This document shows positions 18,272-26,378 of a DNA stretch of 64,000 bases, in pieces. The notes under the pieces are model-generated. The model ran no database searches. It was not told where the DNA came from and was given only the letters and a program-made list of their open reading frames with translations. This stretch comes from Oscillospiraceae bacterium MB24-C1. GTDB taxonomy: Bacteria; Bacillota; Clostridia; Oscillospirales; Ruminococcaceae. The position numbers were made by a program, and so were the translations under genes. Numbering within the stretch: position 1 is the stretch's first letter; each line of letters begins with the position of its first letter. Location of the stretch: assembly GCA_030913685.1 (NCBI GenBank), contig CP133187.1:1513501-1577500 (forward strand), written 5' to 3'.

Positions 18272-18298
18272 ATCATCATTACGGCAGGGGGGATTTTT

Positions 18299-19012
18299 TT
18301 GGCAATAATTCGTTTGGACAAGCTACTTTCAACGGCAAAGGGGGTTTCGCGCACGGACGCCAAACGGCTCCTGTCGGGTGGGGCCGTCACCGTGGATGGC
18401 CAAACCGTTAAATCTGGAAGCGAAAAAGTTGACCCGGTACACCAATCAGTGCTTTTAAAGGGTACCCCCATTATCTTTAATGAACGTATTTATATTTTGA
18501 TGAATAAGCCGCTTGGGGTCGTTTCCTCCACCAATGACCCTACGAGTCGAACCGTTCTAGATCTGCTGGAGCCTACGCTGCGGCGCAAGGGATTGTTTCC
18601 CGCCGGCAGGCTGGATAAATATACTGAGGGAATGCTGATCATCACCGATGACGGCGACTTTGCCCACCGCATTCTTGCACCAAAAAATCATCTCCCCAAA
18701 GTCTATGCGTTTGAATTAGATGCGCCCATTGTCAATGCGGCGCTTGTTGAAAAATTTTCACAGGGGGTCTATCTCGGTGGCGGGAAAAGCTCGTCCCCAG
18801 CCATTCTAGAGCCACTGTCTGAAACGTCGGGACGGGTGACAATTTATGAGGGCATTTACCACCAGGTGCGACGGATGTTTGACCAAAACGGCGGAAAAGT
18901 GACCCGCTTAAAACGGATATGTATCGGCGGACTTGCACTCGATCCGACCCTTGCACCAGGCGAAAGTCGGTTACTTTTTCCCAAAGAATTGGAAAAATTG
19001 ATTTATTTTTGA
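18299..19012 (+). CDS. rsuA: 16S rRNA pseudouridine synthase, RsuA family
   Basis: Isomerises a uridine of 16S rRNA (U516 in E. coli). 237 residues: N-terminal S4 RNA-binding domain (about 1-60, IRLDKLLSTAKGVSRTDAKRLL) and catalytic domain with the aspartate in GRLDKYTEGMLI near 101-112, then the HQVRRMF motif near the end. Start is TTG at 18299, chosen because GGGGGGA lies 5 bases upstream and it gives the usual N-terminus. That Shine-Dalgarno is also the 3' arm of a potential 14-bp hairpin with AAATCCCC near 18249; read-through RNA from upstream would hide it. Followed by a PAP2 gene after 61 bases. Confidence 0.92.
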   Translation: MAIIRLDKLLSTAKGVSRTDAKRLLSGGAVTVDGQTVKSGSEKVDPVHQSVLLKGTPIIFNERIYILMNKPLGVVSSTNDPTSRTVLDLLEPTLRRKGLFPAGRLDKYTEGMLIITDDGDFAHRILAPKNHLPKVYAFELDAPIVNAALVEKFSQGVYLGGGKSSSPAILEPLSETSGRVTIYEGIYHQVRRMFDQNGGKVTRLKRICIGGLALDPTLAPGESRLLFPKELEKLIYF

Positions 19013-19073
19013 AATTCTATTTGACGCATGTTTTTCTCAATGCTAAAATACGCATTGAAAGTGGGGTGTTGAA

Positions 19074-19637
19074 ATGGCGTATCTGGAAGCGATTGACAAT
19101 TCCAGCCTATGGCTGATTCACGATTTGTTTCATTCTGGTTTTCTTGACTGGCTGATGCCCATTATCACTGCTCTGGGCGATTACGGCGGCATCTGGGTGC
19201 TGATCTGCTTTATTTTACTCCTGCGCAAAAAGACTCGCATGGCAGGTGTAACTATGGCATTAGCCATACTGACCTGTTATCTCTTCGGTAACCTTTTCTT
19301 AAAAAACTTTATTTGCCGCGCGCGCCCTTATACCGATGATCCGACGATTAAGCTGCTGATCCCCCCCGACAGAGAGCTTTATTCCTTCCCTTCGGGGCAT
19401 GCTATGTGCAGCTTCGCCGCAGCGACCACACTGATGCTGTGGCGTTATCGGTTTGCTCTGGCCGCCATGGCACTGGCTGCACTGATCGCTTTTTCTCGTA
19501 TTTATCTTATGATGCACTATCCGCTTGATGTGGGTGCGGGTATGGCGTTAGGCATATGTTCAGCTATTGTTGCCTGCCGTATTATCAAATTCTATGAGCA
19601 GCATCGGCGTTATCGTATCAAAACAACACAACCTTAA
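19074..19637 (+). CDS. PAP2-family membrane phosphatase
   Basis: 187-residue integral membrane enzyme removing phosphate from lipid pyrophosphates or phosphatidic acid; undecaprenyl-pyrophosphate recycling is a common role but cannot be assigned here. All three signature motifs are present: K77 to R84-P85, PSGH at 106-109, and SR141-142 with H148 and D152 (SRIYLMMHYPLD). About five membrane segments. A GGGGTG element precedes the ATG at 19074. It may be co-transcribed with rsuA; no terminator stands between. Confidence 0.92.
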   Translation: MAYLEAIDNSSLWLIHDLFHSGFLDWLMPIITALGDYGGIWVLICFILLLRKKTRMAGVTMALAILTCYLFGNLFLKNFICRARPYTDDPTIKLLIPPDRELYSFPSGHAMCSFAAATTLMLWRYRFALAAMALAALIAFSRIYLMMHYPLDVGAGMALGICSAIVACRIIKFYEQHRRYRIKTTQP

Positions 19638-19644
19638 TTTATTA

Positions 19645-19688
19645 AAATCCGGGCAAGGCCGATTGACCTGCCCGGATTTATGTTTTTT
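19645..19688 (+). terminator. terminator after the PAP2 gene
   Basis: Perfect 11-bp stem (arms 19645-19655 and 19669-19679), then TG and T6. Confidence 0.88.
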
Positions 19689-19747
19689 AATAAGAATTAT
19701 CATACTGTTATCGATAGCGTCTAGCGGCATGTTTATATTTGTGGGAT

Positions 19748-20971
19748 TTAATCGTCCTCGTGTGATTCATGTTCAAGACCAATATCGCTGATCATTACGG
19801 CGCCGGTTGAAATACTGTCGCGTCCAAATTTTTCGCGCACCGAATCGATGGCCGTCTCAAGCCTTTTGCGGCGTTCACGCTGTTGAGGCGGCGTGCCGAA
19901 AAACGAGAGCTGTTCGGCGGCCTCAGCGGCATCCACCAGATTGATGCCCGTTACCGTCAGCATCCTGATTGGGGTTTGACCGTTCCAGGCGCCTGCCACT
20001 AGCTTCATCGCCGCTTCGGCCAGCTCTGAAGACAGTCCGGTCGGGTTTTGCAACGGACACTGTCGCGAGGTGGTACGCATATAGGTGTCCTTTATTTGCA
20101 ACTGCACAGTCCGACAGCAAAGGCCATACCGACGCATCCTTGTGGCAACCTCGTCGGAGAGTGCCGCCACCCCGACCCGGATATCCTTGATGTCGGTTAA
20201 ATCTCGCCGAAAGGTCATACCGTTACCGACCGATTTTATCTCCCGCGGGGTATCCGAGCGCTGAACCACACTGTCATCCATGCCGTTGGCATAGTCATAA
20301 ATCTGTCCACCCAGCTTGCCCAACCGAGTTGTGAGCTGCGCGGGGTCTGCAGCAGCCAGCTGACCGATGGTTTGGATATAGATGTCTGACAACGTTTTCT
20401 CCACCGAGGCCCCGACATATAATAGGGATGAAACCGGCAGCGGCCAGATCATCTGTTGCCAGTTCCGACGGTCAATGACGGTAGTGGCATCCGGCTTTTT
20501 ATAGTCCGAGCCCATTTTTGCAAAAATCTTGTTGAACGAAACCCCGACCGAAATGGTTAGTCCTGTTTCCTGCCGCACCTCATGCCGCAATCGATTGGCA
20601 ATCTCGCGTCCGGCCCCGAACAGATTTTGCGAACCGGTCACATCCAGCCAGGATTCATCGATGCCAAACGGCTCGACCTGGTCGGTATAGCGCCGATAGA
20701 TCTCGTTGACCAGCCGCGAATATTTGACATATTCGTTGCGATGGGGACGCACAAGCATCAGACCGGGGCATTTACGCTGTGCCTGCCAGATGGTTTCAGC
20801 TGTTTTGACGCCAAACCGCTTGGCCTGCTCATTTTTAGCCAGAATAATGCCATGTCGGCTGTTGGGGTCGCCGCAGACCGCCATCGGCCCTGCACAAAGC
20901 TCGGGGTTCAAAACCGTTTCAACTGAAGCAAAAAAACTATTACAGTCGCAATGCAGGATCACTCTGTCCAC
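19748..20971 (-). CDS. dinB: DNA polymerase IV (Y-family)
   Basis: Error-prone translesion polymerase. 407 residues from the GTG at 20971 (MDRVILHCDCNSFFASVE): first catalytic aspartate D9, steric-gate phenylalanines 13-14, then the GIDESWLDVT motif with the acidic pair. AGAGAGG is 8 bases before this GTG; the alternative GTG at 20980 overlaps the Shine-Dalgarno. Little-finger domain continues to about residue 350, and a C-terminal QLSFFGTPP motif resembles a clamp-binding peptide. No obvious LexA box beside the promoter. Divergent from the MBL gene. Confidence 0.93.
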   Translation of the reverse strand: MDRVILHCDCNSFFASVETVLNPELCAGPMAVCGDPNSRHGIILAKNEQAKRFGVKTAETIWQAQRKCPGLMLVRPHRNEYVKYSRLVNEIYRRYTDQVEPFGIDESWLDVTGSQNLFGAGREIANRLRHEVRQETGLTISVGVSFNKIFAKMGSDYKKPDATTVIDRRNWQQMIWPLPVSSLLYVGASVEKTLSDIYIQTIGQLAAADPAQLTTRLGKLGGQIYDYANGMDDSVVQRSDTPREIKSVGNGMTFRRDLTDIKDIRVGVAALSDEVATRMRRYGLCCRTVQLQIKDTYMRTTSRQCPLQNPTGLSSELAEAAMKLVAGAWNGQTPIRMLTVTGINLVDAAEAAEQLSFFGTPPQQRERRKRLETAIDSVREKFGRDSISTGAVMISDIGLEHESHEDD

Positions 20972-20995
20972 AGCAGCCACCTCTCTTTGCGAACC

Positions 20996-21024
20996 ATTGT
21001 AGCATGTCCGGCGAGCGGCTTCAA
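20996..21024 (-). promoter_or_regulatory. promoter of dinB
   Basis: TTGAAG (21019-21024), 17-bp spacer, TACAAT (20996-21001) with TG extension. Confidence 0.72.
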
Positions 21025-21097
21025 CGCTTAAGTGTCGCGTGATTTTAGCATGTTTTATGATTATTCTGTAAAACTTTATGAAATTCGAGTTTTAAAG

Positions 21098-21126
21098 ATG
21101 ACATAATCCGTGCAAAACGTTATAAT
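21098..21126 (+). promoter_or_regulatory. promoter of the MBL/beta-CASP gene
   Basis: ATGACA (21098-21103), 17-bp spacer, TATAAT (21121-21126). Confidence 0.75.
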
Positions 21127-21220
21127 AAGTTTATCTGTTAAACGGGCGTCCTTGCACGTTCGCTTTCTCTCAGCTAAAAATGTGCAAATTTATGCTTGGC
21201 ATATCGAAGGAGGATACGCA

Positions 21221-22813
21221 ATGAAACTGACCTTTCTGGGCGCGACCCACGAGGTAACCGGCAGCTGTTTTTATATTGAAGCCTGCGGCAAAAAACTGAT
21301 TATCGACTGCGGCATGGAACAGGGCCCAAACTTTTTTGAAAACCAGGAAATTCCGGTCGCGGCAGGCGAACTGGATTTTGTTTTGCTAACGCACGCACAC
21401 ATCGACCACTCCGGCATGTTGCCGCTGCTGTGCAAAAATGGTTTTAAAGGCGAGATTCATTCCACTGAAGCAACCGCCGATCTTTGCAATGTGATGCTGC
21501 GCGACTCCGCTCATATTCAGGAGTTTGAAGCTGAATGGCGCAACCGAAAGGCCAAGCGTGCCGGCCATGATGAGTATGTGCCCATCTACACAATGGATGA
21601 CGCTATTGCCGCCATCAATTGTTTTATGCCACATCCCTATAACCAGAAAATCGCTGTTGCGCAGGGAATTGAGGTTCGCTTTATCGATGTGGGACATCTT
21701 CTGGGATCGGCTTCCATTGAGGTTTGGTTGACCGAAGGAGATGTCACCAAAAAGCTGGTTTTCTCCGGCGATATTGGCAACCTCAACCAGCCGATTATCA
21801 AAGACCCACAGTATATTCCTGACGCCGACTATGTCGTCATGGAATCGACCTATGGTAATCGAAATCACGGTGACCGGCCCGACTACATAAAATCGCTCAC
21901 CGAAGTTCTCCAAAAAACTTTTGACCGTGGCGGTAATGTAGTCATTCCGTCGTTTGCAGTGGGTCGTACGCAGGAGATGCTCTACTTCATGCGCGAGATC
22001 AAGCAGAAAAAGCTGATCACCGGACATGATTTCACCGTCTATGTCGATAGCCCGCTCGCCATTGAAGCGACTAATATCTTTCACCGCAATGGCCGGGAGT
22101 GCTTTGACGAGGCAACGCTTGAGCTTCTGAATCAGGGCATCAACCCCATAAGCTTTGAAGGGCTTAAAGTATCAGTCACCTCCGAAGAGTCGAAGATGAT
22201 TAACTTTGATACCGAGCCCAAGGTGATTATCTCAGCCAGCGGCATGTGTGACGCGGGGCGCATTAAGCACCATCTCAAACATAATCTCTGGCGTAAAGAA
22301 AGCACCATTCTTTTTGTTGGTTATCAGGCTGTGGGCAGTCTTGGCCGTTCGATTGTGGATGGCGCGCAAACCGTCAAGCTTTTCGGCGAGCCGATTGAGA
22401 TTCACGCCGAAATTGAGCGTCTAGCCGGCATCAGCGGCCACGCTGACAAAGACGGCCTGATGGCGTGGATCGGTCATTTTTCTCCTAAGCCTCAGCGCGT
22501 GTTTGTTGTGCATGGTGAAGATGAAGTCTGTACCGGTTTTGCTGAGGAACTGGTTTCACTGGGCCATACAGCCGTTGCACCCTACTCTGGTACCTGCTAC
22601 GATCTGGCCACCAACACGCTGCTAATTGAAAAGGGACCCATCCCAATCAAGAAGGATTATGCTGCGCGGCGTGCTGAAACAATGTTTTCGCGTCTACTGG
22701 CTGCGGGCAAGCGGCTGCTTGAGGTCATTGAGCACAACCGCGGCGGTACAAACAAAGATCTTGCACGTTTTGCCTCACAGATTCAGTCGCTTTGCGATAA
22801 ATGGGACAGATAA
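21221..22813 (+). CDS. MBL-fold beta-CASP hydrolase (Ysh1/CPSF73-like exoribonuclease family)
   Basis: 530 residues from the ATG at 21221 (MKLTFLGATHEVTGSCF), which GAAGGAGGA precedes at ideal spacing. The metallo-beta-lactamase core has THAHIDHSG (HxHxDH zinc motif, about residues 60-67), GDIGN, and MESTYGN; the beta-CASP insert contains the PSFAVGRTQE motif, and SGMCDAGRIKHHL and GHADKDGL follow. These mark the family that includes RNA 3'-end processing nucleases; bacterial members without a known partner are usually annotated only as MBL-fold hydrolases. A C-terminal 60-residue helix-rich tail is present. Confidence 0.9.
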   Translation: MKLTFLGATHEVTGSCFYIEACGKKLIIDCGMEQGPNFFENQEIPVAAGELDFVLLTHAHIDHSGMLPLLCKNGFKGEIHSTEATADLCNVMLRDSAHIQEFEAEWRNRKAKRAGHDEYVPIYTMDDAIAAINCFMPHPYNQKIAVAQGIEVRFIDVGHLLGSASIEVWLTEGDVTKKLVFSGDIGNLNQPIIKDPQYIPDADYVVMESTYGNRNHGDRPDYIKSLTEVLQKTFDRGGNVVIPSFAVGRTQEMLYFMREIKQKKLITGHDFTVYVDSPLAIEATNIFHRNGRECFDEATLELLNQGINPISFEGLKVSVTSEESKMINFDTEPKVIISASGMCDAGRIKHHLKHNLWRKESTILFVGYQAVGSLGRSIVDGAQTVKLFGEPIEIHAEIERLAGISGHADKDGLMAWIGHFSPKPQRVFVVHGEDEVCTGFAEELVSLGHTAVAPYSGTCYDLATNTLLIEKGPIPIKKDYAARRAETMFSRLLAAGKRLLEVIEHNRGGTNKDLARFASQIQSLCDKWDR

Positions 22814-22814
22814 T

Positions 22815-23060
22815 TTAATTGACAACCACTGGGTCACCATAGAGAGAGATTTCTGCGGTGGCCCTAACTTTTTTTAAAAGCTTTCGCCCAGCTTGCAGAC
22901 GGCCAATTGCGCGTTTTGTCACCCGCCAGCGAAAGGTTTGGCGTACTTTGTACACCTCGATGTAAAAGCGGGAGTGAGTGCGAAACCCCAGTGTTGTGTC
23001 AATCAATAAGATAGTCGCCACAACATTTTCTGGGGCGCTATATTTGAATTTCCTTTTCAT
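22815..23060 (-). CDS. possible small hypothetical protein (81 aa), weak
   Basis: An open frame of 81 codons with basic, mostly soluble composition (many K/R in the C-terminal half). No Shine-Dalgarno precedes the ATG at 23060, and the 3' part overlaps the terminator of the convergent MBL gene. Its middle coincides with copy 2 of the intergenic repeat, and frames through the other two copies give loosely similar short peptides (motif I-E-x-x-K or V-E-x-x-K), so this may be the best preserved remnant of a decayed small gene. Not recognised; treat as tentative. Confidence 0.35.
   Translation of the reverse strand: MKRKFKYSAPENVVATILLIDTTLGFRTHSRFYIEVYKVRQTFRWRVTKRAIGRLQAGRKLLKKVRATAEISLYGDPVVVN
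22831..22875 (+). terminator. terminator after the MBL gene
   Basis: GGGTCACC (22831-22838) pairs with GGTGGCCC (22857-22864) through one wobble, then T8 within 22868-22875. Confidence 0.7.
22911..22980 (-). repeat. diverged intergenic repeat, copy 2
   Basis: Minus strand reads CCCGCTTTTACATCGAGG, then ACAAAGTACGCC, AACCTTTCGC and GGCGGGTGACAAAACGC. Compare copy 1 (8325-8390 minus) and copy 3 (30625-30700 plus). Confidence 0.45.
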
Positions 23061-23310
23061 TGATATAACACGGAAATTATTTTAGCATTATCTCACTGGA
23101 ATACCAAAAACAACATTGCAACAAAAATGCATACTCCCAAACACTTAATATTCGAACGCGCTTACTGCGTGGTTCACCGGTAAAGAGAACCAGAGGAAGG
23201 AGAGCCCCCTGATTCTTTTTACTATTACCCACCAACATCATGGAAGAGCCGTAAAACGCGGCTCGCGACGTAACCGCCGGGTACAAACAAGTATTTAGGA
23301 GGAACGAACC
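23061..23310. other. leader region of the secreted-protein gene, nothing identified
   Basis: Contains a small hairpin GAGCCG/CGGCTC near 23250-23268 and no recognised riboswitch. Promoter not identified. Confidence 0.4.
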
Positions 23311-24321
23311 ATGAAGAAAACTCTCGCGCTTGGCCTTGCAACTGCAATGATGCTGAGCATGGGCGCGGCTGTCTCTGCAGCAAATGACGACGCCCTTTAC
23401 CCCGTTGGCGCAATCAGCGACTCGGCTTATCTCTATAGCAGCGATGCGTCTGCTGTTGATATGGCCAATCCTGTTGAAAGCGTCGCTTATGGCAAAACCC
23501 TGTACTACCCGCTGCTTAACAACGCTGAGGCGCCGGCAGAACCCTTCACCTATGTCTATGAGTCTGACGCTGTTTCAGGCATCAAAGTTAAGGCTGATTG
23601 GGATATGAACGGCAAACTGGTCAAGAATGTTGAGATTGCTAAGAAGAAGGTTACCGGCGAAACCCTTTCGCAGAAGTACATCTACTTCCTGGCTGTCACC
23701 CTGGACGACTCCACCAGCACCTCTTCTATCGATGTTATCGGTACTGTTGAGATGCGCAAATCCGGCAGCTTTGACTACGAAGATATGCAGCTTGACGTAA
23801 ACATGGAAGTTGCTTACCCTGTTGCTGATGAAGCCCTTATCACCGAAGATCTCCAGATTTTCAAAGAGGGTGCAGGCTTTGTTGGTGAGTCTGAAGAAGA
23901 GTTCACCTTTGAGTGCGATGACGACAGCTACTTCACCGTCAACACCGTTGGCCAGAGCAAGCTGCTGATTTCTGCTTCCACCGATTTCGATTCCGATATC
24001 GCAGACCTCTATCCCGATGCTAACCTGAACTTCTTCTATGGAAACGGCGCTACCTTTAACAAGACCGGTATCCTGACTCTTGCCGCTGACGAAGGTTCTT
24101 TCCTCTATCAGCTCAAGGACGACGGCATGGTTCGCCTGAATGCTGAGTATGACGAGTATGATGAAGCTTTCATCATCAAGACCAAGACTCTTGGCAAATA
24201 CATCGTTTCCGACACCGCGCTGACCATCGTCAACATTCCTAGCGACAATGGCGATAATGGTAGTGACAATGGCGACAATGGCGGCAGCGTCACCAACCCC
24301 GGCACAGGTGCTGCGCTTTAA
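23311..24321 (+). CDS. secreted protein of unknown function with acidic repeat tail
   Basis: 336 residues, strong AGGAGG 8 bases before the ATG. A Sec signal peptide (MKKTLALGLATAMMLSMGAAVSA) likely ends at about residue 23. The mature part is acidic and beta-rich in appearance, with phrases such as GKYIVSDTALTIVN near the end that recall repeats in clostridial surface proteins. The tail is built of DNGDNG and SDNGDNG units and ends NPGTGAAL. NPGTGA-type strings are seen at the sortase-like end of some Ruminococcaceae surface proteins, but here the hydrophobic segment and positive tail are missing. Codon use looks highly biased, suggesting abundant expression. Function unknown. Confidence 0.85.
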   Translation: MKKTLALGLATAMMLSMGAAVSAANDDALYPVGAISDSAYLYSSDASAVDMANPVESVAYGKTLYYPLLNNAEAPAEPFTYVYESDAVSGIKVKADWDMNGKLVKNVEIAKKKVTGETLSQKYIYFLAVTLDDSTSTSSIDVIGTVEMRKSGSFDYEDMQLDVNMEVAYPVADEALITEDLQIFKEGAGFVGESEEEFTFECDDDSYFTVNTVGQSKLLISASTDFDSDIADLYPDANLNFFYGNGATFNKTGILTLAADEGSFLYQLKDDGMVRLNAEYDEYDEAFIIKTKTLGKYIVSDTALTIVNIPSDNGDNGSDNGDNGGSVTNPGTGAAL

Positions 24322-24369
24322 TTAACGTGCATTCTCTCTAAATGACAACATTGACCTCATCATAAAGCC

Positions 24370-24409
24370 GCGGGGGCGAAGGATAAAAATCCTTCGCCCC
24401 CGCTTTTTT
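24370..24409. terminator. strong terminator, convergent genes
   Basis: 15-bp GC-rich stem (arms 24370-24384 and 24389-24403) with T6 on the plus strand; the minus strand lacks an equal run but convergent use is likely. Confidence 0.93.
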
Positions 24410-24420
24410 GTAATTGACTG

Positions 24421-25428
24421 CTATTCCTGTGTGGTTTCATACGGCCAGTCTATGATACCCCCCATATCGTAAACATGATTATACCCCATTGCCACCAGCT
24501 CTTTTGCAGCTGCCTCGCTGCGCCTTCCACTACGGCAGTAGACAAAAATCACCTGTCGCTTATCCGGCAACTCTGCCTGAGCACGTTCGGCCAGTTCATA
24601 ATCGGGTATCAACACCGCACCGGGGATACGCTTTTCTTTATACTCCTGTTCAGTGCGCACATCCAGTAGAACGTAGGTGCTATCCTCCGTTTCACTAAAC
24701 TCGTCCATCATCTGTTTGGCATTTTCAGCATCTATTTTGGTATAGACCGGATCCATTGTACACCAGCTTACATTCTTTTGTTCCAGCTCCTGTCCGGCGT
24801 CTTGCTCCTGTGCTATCTGTATACCTCGCCGCAGCGCCTCTTCGTCAATCATGCCACCCGCATAAGCCGCAAGGTTGCCGTTTCGATCAATAAAATATGT
24901 GGTCGGGAAGCCGGTAACGCCAAAGGCATTGGTACCTTGTGTACCTTGGTCGTCAAAAAAAACCGGGAATGAATAGCCCTTTTCAGCGTAAAATTTTTCT
25001 CCTTTTTCACGAGTCTCCCGCACGCCGTCGGTCACGTTAAGCATCACAAAGGTAACTTCGTCACCCAGCTCTTGATAGACGGTGTCAAAATCCGGCATTT
25101 CCTCAACGCAAAATCCGCACCAGCTCGCCCAGAAGTTCAGCACAATCGGCTTACCCTTTAGGCTGTCAAACTCCATGGTGTTGCCCTCAAGATCGGTCAG
25201 GGTAAAGTTCGGCGCAGGCGTACGCTCCGGCTCTTCAGCCGCATTGCCCTCTCCTGATTGTTCACCCTGTGACGAGGTAGCCTCCCCTGCCTGTGACGAA
25301 GAAGTTATCGGTTGTAAGTTATCGGTCAAATAGTTCTCGCCCAGCGCTTTATAGCCCAAATAAGCCACCGCTATTACGCCGCATAGCAGCAAAACGGTCA
25401 GGCCAAGCTTTTTATTTTGCTTCATCAT
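24421..25428 (-). CDS. membrane-anchored TlpA-like thioredoxin fused to a rhodanese domain
   Basis: 335 residues. An N-terminal membrane anchor (about 8-27) leads into a serine/glutamate-rich linker, a TlpA/ResA-type thioredoxin domain (about 71-205) with redox motif WCGFC at 103-107 and cis-proline region GFPTTYF, and a C-terminal rhodanese domain (about 225-330) with the catalytic cysteine in VYCRSGRRS. It would act outside the membrane, receiving electrons from CcdA, whose gene lies 19 bases upstream in the same operon. The rhodanese part suggests handling of sulfane sulfur or thiols; that is inference. Start ATG at 25428; a second ATG follows immediately. Confidence 0.9.
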   Translation of the reverse strand: MMKQNKKLGLTVLLLCGVIAVAYLGYKALGENYLTDNLQPITSSSQAGEATSSQGEQSGEGNAAEEPERTPAPNFTLTDLEGNTMEFDSLKGKPIVLNFWASWCGFCVEEMPDFDTVYQELGDEVTFVMLNVTDGVRETREKGEKFYAEKGYSFPVFFDDQGTQGTNAFGVTGFPTTYFIDRNGNLAAYAGGMIDEEALRRGIQIAQEQDAGQELEQKNVSWCTMDPVYTKIDAENAKQMMDEFSETEDSTYVLLDVRTEQEYKEKRIPGAVLIPDYELAERAQAELPDKRQVIFVYCRSGRRSEAAAKELVAMGYNHVYDMGGIIDWPYETTQE

Positions 25429-25447
25429 ATTCTACTCCTTTCTGTTA

Positions 25448-26119
25448 TCACAAGCTCAATAGGGCCAAAAACCGCCCCATCTGACCCGTCATCATTAAAA
25501 TACCCACTACAACCAGCAGCAATCCTGAAACGGTATTAATTATATTATAATGCGTTTTTATCCAGTTAAAACTGCCCTGTAGCTGATTTAGAAGTAAGGC
25601 CGCCAGCAAAAACGGCACCCCCAGTCCCAATGAGTAGCAAAGCAGCATCAGAATACCGCCAACAGCTGACCCCTGCTGCGACGCCAACATCAGCGCAGAG
25701 CCTAAAAACGCCCCGACACAAGGCGTCCACCCCACAGAAAAGACCATTCCGAATAAAAACGTTGAAAAGAAGCTGTGGGAAACCGTGGCTGTTTTATGTT
25801 GCATCACACGGTTTAAAAAACCGATTTTAAAAACACCGAGATAGTTTAAACCAAAAATTACGACTATCGCACCGGTTATTAGATTGACCATGACCGTGTG
25901 ACGGCTCAATAACCCGCCCAGCGTACCCGCAAAAGCCCCCAGAGAAACAAACACAGTGGTAAATCCTGCGATAAAACCTAAAGCGCCCTTGAGCGTTTTT
26001 CGGGTATTGCCCTCGCCATTTTGCCCGGCAAAATAAGAGATATACACCGGCAGCAGCGGCAGCAGGCAAGGAGAAATGAAGGTGATAATCCCTTCGAGAA
26101 ATAACAGCAGATACTGCAT
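25448..26119 (-). CDS. ccdA: cytochrome c biogenesis protein CcdA (DsbD transmembrane domain)
   Basis: 223-residue protein with six membrane segments that carries reducing power from cytoplasmic thioredoxin to extracytoplasmic thioredoxin-like proteins. The two redox cysteines sit in the expected proline contexts, FISPCLLPLLP near 15-25 and VGWTPCVGAF near 130. GGGAGG is 5 bases before the ATG at 26119. It is the first gene of an operon with the TlpA-rhodanese fusion. No cytochrome c genes are nearby, so the role is likely general extracytoplasmic thiol reduction. Confidence 0.94.
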   Translation of the reverse strand: MQYLLLFLEGIITFISPCLLPLLPVYISYFAGQNGEGNTRKTLKGALGFIAGFTTVFVSLGAFAGTLGGLLSRHTVMVNLITGAIVVIFGLNYLGVFKIGFLNRVMQHKTATVSHSFFSTFLFGMVFSVGWTPCVGAFLGSALMLASQQGSAVGGILMLLCYSLGLGVPFLLAALLLNQLQGSFNWIKTHYNIINTVSGLLLVVVGILMMTGQMGRFLALLSL

Positions 26120-26303
26120 AGCGACCTCCCAAAATTATTTTTATGAAAATCATACCATATGAGTATGTTCTTTGCTAGCGCTTTTAAAAAAGTTTACATT
26201 TTTAACTATCTGGACACGGAGCGCTTAAAAAACGGACTAAAATCAAGATTGTTCAAAATATCCCCGACGACTTTTAACCATGTCATGAAAATTTTTCTCA
26301 CTC

Positions 26304-26332
26304 TTTACTGTTCATCTGTGGTGTGCTATGAT
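26304..26332 (+). promoter_or_regulatory. promoter of ttcA
   Basis: TTTACT (26304-26309), 17-bp spacer, TATGAT (26327-26332) with TG extension. Confidence 0.7.
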
Positions 26333-26378
26333 ATCCCTATTAAAATAATAGGTTTATACCGCACGAGGATAAAACAAG

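Noticed and set aside
23061-23310. possible c-di-GMP riboswitch before the secreted protein gene
   Set aside because: Neither the GEMM-I nor GEMM-II core could be matched.
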